Source of the DNA: Deltaproteobacteria bacterium
GTDB lineage: Bacteria > Desulfobacterota > Desulfobacteria > Desulfobacterales > JAFDCJ01
Direction of reading: 5' to 3'
Assembly (NCBI GenBank): GCA_019310665.1
Contig: JAFDDW010000028.1
Location: 1-12,744 of the forward strand
DNA length: 12,744 nucleotides
Shown: positions 5,596-12,744 of the stretch, piece after piece
How the letters are laid out: every line of letters begins with the position of its first letter
How positions within the stretch are numbered: position 1 is the stretch's first letter
The notes under the pieces: generated by a model
The model's database searches: none
The model's input: the letters and a program-made list of their open reading frames with translations, nothing else
What the model was told of the DNA's origin: nothing
Translations under genes and position numbers: made by a program

Positions 5596-8411
5596 GTTGC
5601 CAGTATTTTCCCCAGAAATTGACCGGTGTAAGAATTGTTAATGGCGGTGATCTCCTCGGGCGTTCCGCACCCCACGATATAGCCCCCCTCGTCTCCCCCT
5701 TCCGGGCCCAAATCGATGATATGATCTGCTGTTTTGATCACATCCATATTATGTTCGATGACAATAACGGTGTTGCCTGTATCTACCAGCTGATTGAGTA
5801 CCTCCAGCAGCTTGCGAATATCATCGGCGTGCAGTCCGGTGGTGGGCTCGTCAAGAATATAAACGGTTTTACCGGTACCTTTTTTGCTGAGTTCCTTGGA
5901 AAGTTTTACACGCTGGGCTTCACCGCCGGAAAGGGTGGTAGCCGGTTGACCGATTTGAATATATCCCAACCCCACTTCCTTCAGGGTTTGCAGGATTGAT
6001 TTTATTTTAGTAATCCTGGAGAAAAAATTTGTGGCTTGATTGACGGTCATTTCCAGGACTTCTTTTATGTTTTTGCCTTTGTATCGTATTTCCAGAGTTT
6101 CACGATTATACCGCTGGCCGTGGCAGACATCACAGGCGACATACACATCGGGTAAAAAGTGCATTTCGATTTTGATGATGCCGTCTCCCTGGCAGGCCTC
6201 GCACCGGCCTCCCTTGACATTGAAACTGAAACGGCCCGGCTTGTAACCCCGCATACGGGATTCAGGTGTTCGGGCTAAAAGTTCTCTGATGGTAGAAAAC
6301 ACACCGGTGTACGTTCCTGGATTTGATCGCGGTGTTCTCCCGATGGGTGACTGGTCGATATTTACGACTTTATCTATATGCTCCAATCCGCGCAGCTGGC
6401 GGTGGGCACCCGCCGTGATCCTGGCATGGCGAAGTCGTTGAACCAATGCGGGATAAAGGGTTTCAAGGACAAGGGTGGATTTGCCCGAGCCGGATACCCC
6501 GGTCACACAGGTGAAACATCCCAGGGGAAAGGATACATCGATATCTTTCAAGTTATTTTGGGCCGCACCTTCTATAATAATCTGCCGCTTGTGGTTCTGG
6601 CGCCGGGCGCTGGGGATTTGAATTGCCCGGCGTCCGGACAGGTATTGACCGGTCAGGGATGTTTTATGGGTCAGCAGCTTTTCGGGTGTACCGGCAAAAA
6701 CCACTTCACCGCCGTTGACCCCCGCCCCGGGGCCCATGTCGACGACATAATCAGCGGCGCGAATGGTTTCTTCATCGTGTTCGACCACCAGGACCGTGTT
6801 TCCCAGGTCGCGCATTTTTAAAAGCGTTGCCAGCAGTTGTTGATTATCTTTTTGGTGAAGACCGATGCTGGGTTCGTCCAGAACATAAAGGACCCCCGTT
6901 AATTTGGAGCCGATCTGAGTTGCCAGACGAATTCGTTGACCCTCTCCGCCGGACAGCGACTGGGCCGATCGGTCAAGGGTCAGGTAAGAGAGGCCGACAT
7001 TTTTCAAAAAACCCAGTCTTTCGACGATTTCTCTCAAAATTCGGCGGGCAATGATTTCTTTTTTGCCGTCCAGGCGCAAGTCCAGAAAAAAACTGCGCGA
7101 CTTGGCTACCGGCAAGGCTGTTATCTCGTGAATATTCAGGTCGCCGATCTTTACCGAACGACTGGACCGGTTCAATTTAGTACCCCGGCATTTCGAGCAG
7201 GTTCGAAAGTTCATATATTGTTTGATTTCTTCACGAATATAGTTGGAATCCGTCTCCCGATAGCGCCGCTTTAAATTGGGGATGACACCTTCAAAAGGTT
7301 TTTGGTATGTATAGCGCCGGTTGCCGCGCTCAAAATAAAAGTTAATCGATTTATGGCCGGAACCATAAAATATCGTGTGCTGAAAACTTTCCGGCAGATC
7401 CTTAAAAGGTGTATAAATATCGGTACCGTAGGTTTTGGTTAGGGCATCCAAAAATTCAATAAAATGCATGCTGTTTCTTTTGGCCCAGACACCGACGGCC
7501 CCCTCGCGCAGGGAGAGCGCCGGATTGGGTATGATCAGCTCAGGATCCAGCTCGGTTGTCCAGCCCAGACCATCGCAGGCCGGGCATGCTCCCTGGGGAG
7601 AGTTAAAAGAGAAACTGGCCGGAGTGAACTCCGGGTAACTGATGCCGCACGCCAGGCAGGCGGATTTTTCGCTGAAAAGGATTATTTCACCACCCGGTAT
7701 CTCCACCGACACCAGACCCCCTGATTGCGCCAGGGCCAGTTCCAATGAATCTGCCAGGCGCTTGCGGATACCATCTTTTATGATCAGACGATCCACCACG
7801 ACATCAATGTCGTGTTTTTTGGTTTTGGCAAGATCATTTACCTCTTCGATGTCCAGGATTTGGCCGTCGATGCGGACACGGGCGAATCCTTCCCTTTTCA
7901 GTTGCTTGAATAGCTTTTGATGGCTTCCTTTCTGAGCGGTGACCAGCGGGGCCAGGATTATGGCCCGGGAGCCCTCGGTCAGTGACATCACCCGGTCTAC
8001 GATTTGATCGATGCTCTGGGAAGAAATGGGGCGTCCGCACTGGTGGCAATGGGGTGTTCCCACCCGCGCAAACAGCAATCGCAGGTAGTCATATATTTCG
8101 GTTACCGTACCGACGGTTGAGCGCGGATTGTGACTGGCCTTTTTTTGTTCAATTGCAATGGCCGGCGAAAGTCCTTCAATGAGATCCACATCGGGTTTGT
8201 CCATACGCTCTAAGAATTGCCTGGCGTAGGTCGACAGGGACTCCACATACCTGCGCTGGCCCTCGGCATAGAGGGTGTCGAAGGCAAGGGTCGATTTGCC
8301 GGATCCGGATAAACCGGTGATAACTAAGAGTTTGTTGCGCGGCAGTTCGACATCGATATTTTTTAGATTATGCTGCCGTGCCCCCTGTATGATAATTTTT
8401 TCGGAAGTCAT
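5592..8411 (-). CDS. uvrA: Excinuclease ABC subunit A
   Basis: UvrA is the damage-sensing ATPase of nucleotide excision repair; it loads UvrB onto lesions. The 939-residue protein is full length for the family. It has two ABC modules: Walker A GLSGSGKST (33-41), signature SLSGGE (485-490) and Walker B near 509-513 in the first, then Walker A GVSGSGKST (638-646), signature LSGGEAQR (827-834) and Walker B near 852-856 in the second. Zinc ligands are C252, C255, C276 and C279 in the first domain and C737, C740, C760 and C763 in the second. The ATG at 8409-8411 is preceded by AGGGGAT. The gene is convergent with atpE and divergent from dnaA. Nothing suggests truncation; the stop codon lies within the GAACC array. 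Confidence 0.98.
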   Translation of the reverse strand: MTSEKIIIQGARQHNLKNIDVELPRNKLLVITGLSGSGKSTLAFDTLYAEGQRRYVESLSTYARQFLERMDKPDVDLIEGLSPAIAIEQKKASHNPRSTVGTVTEIYDYLRLLFARVGTPHCHQCGRPISSQSIDQIVDRVMSLTEGSRAIILAPLVTAQKGSHQKLFKQLKREGFARVRIDGQILDIEEVNDLAKTKKHDIDVVVDRLIIKDGIRKRLADSLELALAQSGGLVSVEIPGGEIILFSEKSACLACGISYPEFTPASFSFNSPQGACPACDGLGWTTELDPELIIPNPALSLREGAVGVWAKRNSMHFIEFLDALTKTYGTDIYTPFKDLPESFQHTIFYGSGHKSINFYFERGNRRYTYQKPFEGVIPNLKRRYRETDSNYIREEIKQYMNFRTCSKCRGTKLNRSSRSVKIGDLNIHEITALPVAKSRSFFLDLRLDGKKEIIARRILREIVERLGFLKNVGLSYLTLDRSAQSLSGGEGQRIRLATQIGSKLTGVLYVLDEPSIGLHQKDNQQLLATLLKMRDLGNTVLVVEHDEETIRAADYVVDMGPGAGVNGGEVVFAGTPEKLLTHKTSLTGQYLSGRRAIQIPSARRQNHKRQIIIEGAAQNNLKDIDVSFPLGCFTCVTGVSGSGKSTLVLETLYPALVQRLRHARITAGAHRQLRGLEHIDKVVNIDQSPIGRTPRSNPGTYTGVFSTIRELLARTPESRMRGYKPGRFSFNVKGGRCEACQGDGIIKIEMHFLPDVYVACDVCHGQRYNRETLEIRYKGKNIKEVLEMTVNQATNFFSRITKIKSILQTLKEVGLGYIQIGQPATTLSGGEAQRVKLSKELSKKGTGKTVYILDEPTTGLHADDIRKLLEVLNQLVDTGNTVIVIEHNMDVIKTADHIIDLGPEGGDEGGYIVGCGTPEEITAINNSYTGQFLGKILAT

Positions 8412-8442
8412 ATCCCCTGTTTTCTTCGCTAAAAATTATTCT

Positions 8443-8487
8443 TTCTTACAGGGTTCATAAAGAAATATCAAACAAATTCCCTGTAAG
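8443..8487 (-). promoter_or_regulatory. Candidate uvrA promoter overlapping a perfect 9-bp inverted repeat
   Basis: CTTACAGGG (8445-8453) and CCCTGTAAG (8479-8487) are exact reverse complements 25 bases apart, 34 bases upstream of the uvrA start. Read leftward, TTGATA (8466-8471) and TAAGAA (8443-8448) are spaced by 17 bases and could be the -35 and -10, lying between and over the arms. The repeat could be an operator or form a leader hairpin. The -10 match is poor. Confidence 0.35.
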
Positions 8488-8781
8488 CGCCTGTTGCGAT
8501 TACAGTTTGTTGAGCTAAATAGTTATGAACATTTTTTTTTATAAAATTTTTAAAAATTAAAGATAATAGAAGATAATTGGCGATTTTATAAGATGTCATA
8601 AATGTTGATAACTAGAGACAATTGATGGATCTACTTAAAATTCTTAAAAAAATCTTCTTCCATAAAAAGTTTCATATAATGCTGCTCGGCGGGCATATGC
8701 TTAAAATTTTACATAAAAACAGATTGTTATAAATTGTTCAAAAACGCTTAATAGTTAATCGTAAAATCCTGTTTTCCGGGT

Positions 8782-8814
8782 TTGACACTTTCTGACTGAT
8801 GCCTTAAACAGGCA
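8782..8814 (+). promoter_or_regulatory. Candidate dnaA promoter with a small palindrome over the -10
   Basis: TTGACA (8782-8787) is a perfect -35 box, 17 bases before TAAACA (8805-8810). The palindrome TGCCT-TAAAC-AGGCA (8800-8814) covers the -10 and could bind a regulator. The start codon of dnaA is about 130 bases downstream, so the leader would be long. Confidence 0.4.
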
Positions 8815-8940
8815 CCAGTTTTCTTCGGGTGAGTGCATAATCTAACGTAAACCTTCCAGCCGTTAAACTTCATTAATTTAAACCAGTTGGCAACTTCACA
8901 ACACTTTAATTTTATCTTTTAGTTATTTAAACGATTTAGA

Positions 8941-10293
8941 ATGTTAGGCTCTATGGAAGCTGTCTGGAAAAAGGTAAAATCTGCGATCAAGCAACGCATT
9001 CCGGTCCACAGTTTTAACATGTGGATCGAACCGTTGAAGGTCAGTCAAACCGACAAAGGTGACTGGGTTGTCAATTGCCCGAACTTCTTTTCTAAAAAGC
9101 GGGTGCAGGGCCTTTACGGTGATATGATCAGGGACGCCCTTCAAAAATCTTGGGGACAGGACTGCCGGTTGAAGTTTACAATCTCAAGCAATACCGGTAT
9201 GAAAGAAAGAAATATCACCGGGGATCTTCAGCTGCCGTTGCCGGGCGGAAGTACCCGACCCGGCAATGGGCATTTTTTAAGAAGAGATTTTACGTTTGAT
9301 CAGTTTGTTGTCGGGGGCAACAATGAATTTGCCTTTTCAGCCTCCCTGGCACTGGCCTGCCGCAAGGACTCCCAGCAGAATGCTTTGTTTTTACTGTCCC
9401 AAACAGGTATGGGCAAAAGCCATCTGTCCCAGGCCATCGGCAATCAAGTATTGTCGCTTTTACCCAATGAGCGGGTTTACTACACTACCGCTGAGAATTT
9501 CAGCAATGAAATGGTGCAGGCCTTCCGGCATGACGAAATCGATAAATTTAAGGGAAAGTACCGTAACCAGTGTGACGTTTTGCTTCTGGAAGATGTTCAT
9601 TACCTCAGTGGCAAAGAACGAACCCAGATCGAACTTGCCCTGGCCCTCGACGCCCTTTTCGAATCCGGCAAACGCATTATTTTTTCGAGCTGCTATCTGC
9701 CGGCTGATATCCCCAAACTCAATGACAAATTGAGATCGCGTTTATCTTATGGGATTATTTCAACTATCGAGCCGCCCAACTTCAGAACCAGGGTCCGGAT
9801 ATTGCGAAAAAAGGTTAAGAGTAACGGCTACCGGATGCCTGAAAATGTGATTCAATATCTGGCCGGAGAACTGACCGATGATGTCCGCCAGCTTGAAAGC
9901 GGGCTTAACGGGGTTGCCGCTAAATCGTCGCTGTTGGGAATGCCGATTGATCTCGATCTGGCTGAAAGTATCGTAAAAAATATTGTTCGCCAGCGCAGGC
10001 GAATCACCACTGATGTTATCAAAAAACTGGTATGCAAATATTATAATGTTTCCCTGGCAGATGTTATATCGCCCTCGCGTAAACAAAATTTCGTCCGGCC
10101 CAGACAAATCGGCATTTACCTGTCGCGACACTATACGGACGCGCCATTGCAGAGCATTGGAAAATCATTTAACCGCTATCACGCCACCGTACTGCATTCC
10201 ATAAACTGCATTGAGCGCGGTATCAAACAAGACAGCTCGATAAAAAAACAGGTTGGCTTTTTCCGTAAAAAGCTGGAATCTGGCAAGTTCTAA
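8941..10293 (+). CDS. dnaA: Divergent chromosomal replication initiator DnaA
   Basis: DnaA binds and opens the replication origin as an ATP-dependent filament. The 450-residue protein has domain I (about 5-80, SFNMWIEPL), a short linker, the AAA+ domain (about 117-350) and the helix-turn-helix domain IV (about 355-450). Several core residues differ from the usual family pattern: Walker A is SQTGMGKS (153-160) with serine for the first glycine, Walker B ends in E217-D218 instead of DD, sensor 1 has C251 for aspartate, and the signature FGGRDHTTV is FNRYHATV (410-417), one residue shorter. R267 (arginine finger), R316 (sensor 2), R380, R388 and Q389 are kept. Both ATGs, 8941 and 8953, lack a good ribosome site; the second also fits the family. 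dnaN is not adjacent. It may be the only initiator or a paralogue. Confidence 0.92.
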   Translation: MLGSMEAVWKKVKSAIKQRIPVHSFNMWIEPLKVSQTDKGDWVVNCPNFFSKKRVQGLYGDMIRDALQKSWGQDCRLKFTISSNTGMKERNITGDLQLPLPGGSTRPGNGHFLRRDFTFDQFVVGGNNEFAFSASLALACRKDSQQNALFLLSQTGMGKSHLSQAIGNQVLSLLPNERVYYTTAENFSNEMVQAFRHDEIDKFKGKYRNQCDVLLLEDVHYLSGKERTQIELALALDALFESGKRIIFSSCYLPADIPKLNDKLRSRLSYGIISTIEPPNFRTRVRILRKKVKSNGYRMPENVIQYLAGELTDDVRQLESGLNGVAAKSSLLGMPIDLDLAESIVKNIVRQRRRITTDVIKKLVCKYYNVSLADVISPSRKQNFVRPRQIGIYLSRHYTDAPLQSIGKSFNRYHATVLHSINCIERGIKQDSSIKKQVGFFRKKLESGKF

Positions 10294-10331
10294 AAAGTCT
10301 ATCCCCATTTGAAATTCGCCAAAGCCCATTC

Positions 10332-11132
10332 TTAAACCTTCAACAATTCTAGCATCTCTTTGTGAATATGTCCGTTGGTCGCCAGGATTTCATCCTGGTC
10401 ACCTGAATACGGTTGATTTGAAAATGTTGTGACCTGTCCGCCGGCCTCTGCTGCAATCAGGGCACCGGCAGCCGTATCCCAGGGTTTTAAATTTTGTTCC
10501 CAGAACCCTTCGAAACGGCCACAGGCTACATAACAAAGATCAAGCGCTGCGGAGCCCAATCTTCGCAAACCCTGGGCGGCCTTTAAGCAGTTGCCGTACC
10601 GGGTGATCACCGGGTCAAAAATCTCTTTGACATTATACGCAAACCCCGTAACCAGCAAGCTGTCTGTGAGCGTGGAGATCGAAGAGACTTGAATCGGTAA
10701 CCCATTGAGCTGAGCACCCTGTCCTTTGACCGCCGAAAAGAGTTCTCCGGCCAAAGGGTTTAAAATAATTCCCAGGACGACGGCGCCCTTAAAGGATAGG
10801 GCTATCGATAGGCAGAAAATCGGAACTTGATGGGCAAAATTTACCGTGCCGTCCAGCGGATCAATGATCCACTTATATTCGGATGAGCCTGTTATCAACC
10901 CGCATTCTTCACTCAGAATCTCATGATCAGGAAAGCTGCGGCGGATGACAGCGATAATTTCTTTTTCAGATTCGGTATCGGCCTCCGTGACAATTTCCTG
11001 AGCCACTTTTTTTCGGATCCGCGATATGTTGCCAAACCGCGATTGCAGTATACGGGCGCCCTTTTCGGCGGCGGTCACAGCCACCTGTTTAAAGGATCCT
11101 AAATCCATAATTCGACATTCGTCATTCGTCAT
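10332..11132 (-). CDS. suhB: Inositol monophosphatase family protein (SuhB-like)
   Basis: Members hydrolyse inositol 1-phosphate and related sugar phosphates with Mg2+, and in E. coli SuhB also joins rRNA antitermination complexes. The metal-binding set is intact: E75/E76 in SEECG, D91 and D94 in DPLDGTVNF, and D219 in WDTAAGALIAAEAGG; RRLGSAALDL (190-199) is also conserved. Length is 266 residues from the ATG at 11132. That ATG overlaps the end of hflX by 11 bases, which suggests translational coupling. The family normally begins near M9 (ATG at 11108, MDLGSF); residues 1-8 (MTNDECRI) come from a heptanucleotide repeat, so either start is possible and neither has a good ribosome site. Substrate is not determinable; fructose bisphosphatase or NADP phosphatase activity also occurs in the superfamily. 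Confidence 0.93.
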   Translation of the reverse strand: MTNDECRIMDLGSFKQVAVTAAEKGARILQSRFGNISRIRKKVAQEIVTEADTESEKEIIAVIRRSFPDHEILSEECGLITGSSEYKWIIDPLDGTVNFAHQVPIFCLSIALSFKGAVVLGIILNPLAGELFSAVKGQGAQLNGLPIQVSSISTLTDSLLVTGFAYNVKEIFDPVITRYGNCLKAAQGLRRLGSAALDLCYVACGRFEGFWEQNLKPWDTAAGALIAAEAGGQVTTFSNQPYSGDQDEILATNGHIHKEMLELLKV

Positions 11133-11144
11133 TCGACATTCCGA
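11110..11144. repeat. Five-unit heptanucleotide array spanning the hflX-suhB overlap
   Basis: On the plus strand the units are ATTCGAC, ATTCGTC, ATTCGTC, ATTCGAC and a degenerate ATTCCGA. Three units equal 21 bases, so translation gives a seven-residue period; the reading frames here yield MSNDE at the end of HflX and MTNDECR at the start of SuhB. The words match those at 2224-2312. Confidence 0.9.
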
Positions 11145-12744
11145 TAATGGTTTCCAGTTTTTCCATCAGCGGCCGCAGCGTGGATTTTGATTTGGCCGAT
11201 ATGGCGGTGCCTTTTAACTGTCGTCCCAGCCGAATGCTGGTTTGCGAATCCACCAGATCGATTTTGTTCAACACCCTCACGGTGGGCGTCTTATGAAGTT
11301 TTAGGTCAGCCAGGATTTTTTCTACGGATTTAATTTGTTCTTCAAACCGGGGATTGCTGATGTCAATGATATGGAGCAAAAGATCGGCACTTTCGAGTTC
11401 TTCCAGGGTGGCTCGAAAGGCCGCCATGAGGTCTTTGGGTAAATCCCTGATAAATCCCACCGTGTCGGTAATAATGACTTCAAAATCCCTGGGAAATCGT
11501 AACCGCCGGCTGGAGGGGTCCAGGGTTGCGAAAAGTCGGCTTTCGGTCACCACATTGCTTTTCGTAAGGGTGTTCAGCAGGGTTGACTTGCCCGCGTTGG
11601 TATACCCGATGATGGATATGACCGGAAGCTCATTTTTGCGCCTTTTCGCTTTTTGTTGATTCCGTTGCTGCCTGACCGCCAATAATGCTTTCTCCAGCCG
11701 CGTAATGCGATCCCGGGCCCTGCGCCGATTAATTTCCAACTTTGTCTCACCGGGGCCGCGACCACCGATTCCACCGGTTAAACGTGACATGGCTGTATTT
11801 TTTACCACCAAGCGAGGCAGCATATACTTCAGTTGGGCCAACTCCACCTGTAGCTTTCCTTCCCGGGTCTGGGCACGCTGAGCAAAAATATCCAAGATCA
11901 ACTGAGTGCGATCAATGACCTTGAATTCTATTTGATCTGTAATTGATTTTATCTGGGAAGGGTTTAACTCCTGATCGAAAATGATCATGGTGGCAGCGTC
12001 CTGCAAAGCGAATATGGCCAGATCCTGAAGTTTGCCGGGTCCGATCAGAAGCCTTGAATCCGCTTTACTTTTTTGCTGTATCACCGACCCAATAACATCG
12101 ATACCGCCGGACAGAGCAAGTTCGCGGAGTTCGGCCATTGATTCTTCGGATTGACGTTTGGTCTCAGATGACACACTGACCAACAGGGCTCTTTCGCTGT
12201 CAGAATTTGTTTGATATGTGTTGCCAACGCGGGCCAGCTCGTCCTCAAGGGCCTGGATCAGGGCCAGACAGTCGATGTCCAGGTTTGCGGGGTTCAACGG
12301 CGGTAATATTTGATAGGGCGTTTGATTTGAATTTTTGGGCATAATGTGCGCGAGGTGAACTTTTTGCGGCAGCCCGTCCGGGGAACTCAAAAGCACGGCC
12401 ATCAAATCGAGCCTCAGCAAGGCCAGGTCGGTGAGATCATCTGCGGTCAGGGCGGCATGATCCAGATGGGTATGGATACATCGCAGCCCTTTTAAACGTC
12501 CCGGCGCAGCGCGGTATTCGTCGGTGTTGGGAATGACGATTTTTTTATGATCCCCTACAATGACGAAAACGACTTTACTGCGGCGGTTTACCAGGATACC
12601 AATTTGACGGCGGATTTCACGCGACATCCTGCAAAGGTCGCGCGCTAATTCATAGGTAAGCAAAAATTCAGGCGGGATGCGACGGCGGTAAAAATTTTCA
12701 AGCCGTTTAATTTGATTCGCCTTTAGACCGCTGGTATTTCCGTA
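11122..12744 (-). CDS. hflX: GTPase HflX with long N-terminal domain, 5' end beyond the window
   Basis: HflX is a GTPase that binds the ribosome and splits stalled or hibernating 70S particles. The frame is open to the right edge, so the TTG at 12663 is not the start; 540 residues are visible. The GTPase core shows G1 GYTNAGKS (380-387), G3 DTVGF (427-431), G4 NKID (493-496) and SAKS after it. The HflX signature GRGPGETKLE (328-337) precedes a coiled helical segment. Before the standard core (from about residue 186, RALLVSVSS) lies an additional domain of at least 180 residues with YRRRIPPEF, an IHTHL motif (90-94) and ALTADDLTDLALLRLDL, seen in the long HflX forms. The last residues, MSNDE, derive from a repeat block, and the stop overlaps the start of suhB. 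Confidence 0.95.
   Translation of the reverse strand, partial: YGNTSGLKANQIKRLENFYRRRIPPEFLLTYELARDLCRMSREIRRQIGILVNRRSKVVFVIVGDHKKIVIPNTDEYRAAPGRLKGLRCIHTHLDHAALTADDLTDLALLRLDLMAVLLSSPDGLPQKVHLAHIMPKNSNQTPYQILPPLNPANLDIDCLALIQALEDELARVGNTYQTNSDSERALLVSVSSETKRQSEESMAELRELALSGGIDVIGSVIQQKSKADSRLLIGPGKLQDLAIFALQDAATMIIFDQELNPSQIKSITDQIEFKVIDRTQLILDIFAQRAQTREGKLQVELAQLKYMLPRLVVKNTAMSRLTGGIGGRGPGETKLEINRRRARDRITRLEKALLAVRQQRNQQKAKRRKNELPVISIIGYTNAGKSTLLNTLTKSNVVTESRLFATLDPSSRRLRFPRDFEVIITDTVGFIRDLPKDLMAAFRATLEELESADLLLHIIDISNPRFEEQIKSVEKILADLKLHKTPTVRVLNKIDLVDSQTSIRLGRQLKGTAISAKSKSTLRPLMEKLETIIGMSNDE

Larger units (their letters stand above)
8412..8940. other. AT-rich uvrA-dnaA intergenic region, possible but unproved replication origin
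   Basis: This 529-base gap between divergent uvrA and dnaA holds no coding frame that I can support. It is very AT-rich, most strongly at 8521-8760, with long A and T runs that would melt easily. No TTATCCACA site occurs. Near matches are TTATGAACC (8452-8460, minus), TTATGAACA (8523-8531, plus), TTATCAACA (8603-8611, minus), TTTTGAACA (8735-8743, minus) and TTATGCACT (8832-8840, minus). The position beside dnaA and the composition fit an origin, but origin status cannot be decided without GC-skew over the whole replicon. Confidence 0.4.

Noticed and set aside
5619..8182. Open frames on the plus strand opposite uvrA
   Set aside because: They are antisense shadows of a complete, strongly conserved gene and have no recognisable products or ribosome sites.
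8491..8505. Enterobacterial-type LexA box upstream of uvrA
   Set aside because: CTGT and ACAG are seven bases apart rather than eight, and the flanks lack the consensus; kept only as part of a low-interest observation.
10294..10331. A terminator between convergent dnaA and suhB
   Set aside because: The 38-base gap has no stem followed by a T-run on either strand.
12661..12663. TTG as the start of hflX
   Set aside because: The frame continues to the right edge with family-like sequence (YRRRIPPEF), so the gene is cut by the window.

Overview
The window looks like a stretch of chromosome from a member of the Desulfobacterota (formerly Deltaproteobacteria), probably close to the Desulfobacterales. 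This rests on four things: the split ATP synthase layout (membrane genes atpZ-atpI-atpB-atpE with no F1 genes following), the c-subunit sequence, a DnaA with an unusual recognition helix, and intergenic spaces crowded with short heptanucleotide repeats of a kind I associate from memory with that group. The taxon is an inference and cannot be proved from this window. No prophage, insertion sequence, CRISPR array, rRNA or tRNA was seen.

Layout. Positions 2-5039 run rightward. They hold comF (cut by the left edge), rfaE2 (heptose-1-phosphate adenylyltransferase), pgeF (cytosolic nucleoside phosphorylase, YfiH family) and pyrK (electron-transfer subunit of dihydroorotate dehydrogenase). A likely promoter follows, then the F0 operon atpZ, atpI, atpB, atpE, which ends at a strong intrinsic terminator. 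Positions 5106-5591 contain no intact gene: a 50-60 codon remnant of an HDOD-domain protein, then about 290 bases of short tandem repeats that run into the stop codon of uvrA. uvrA lies leftward (5592-8411). A 529-base AT-rich gap (8412-8940) separates it from the divergent dnaA (8941-10293). suhB and hflX follow leftward and overlap each other; hflX runs off the right edge.

Function. The genes are mostly housekeeping: lipopolysaccharide heptose activation, purine and pyrimidine metabolism, ATP synthesis, excision repair, replication initiation and ribosome rescue. The uvrA-dnaA gap is the only place here that could plausibly hold an origin, but it has no canonical DnaA boxes.

The unusual content falls into three groups. 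First, at least eight short repeat blocks of different sequence share a 7-base period, and some run into coding ends, supplying the last residues of PgeF and HflX and the first of SuhB. Second, DnaA has altered Walker A, Walker B, sensor 1 and DNA-recognition residues, beside an upstream region with recurring near-DnaA-box words. Third, HflX carries a long N-terminal domain with a JAMM-like His-x-His...Thr-x-x-Asp pattern. The c subunit also has the residue set associated with sodium binding.
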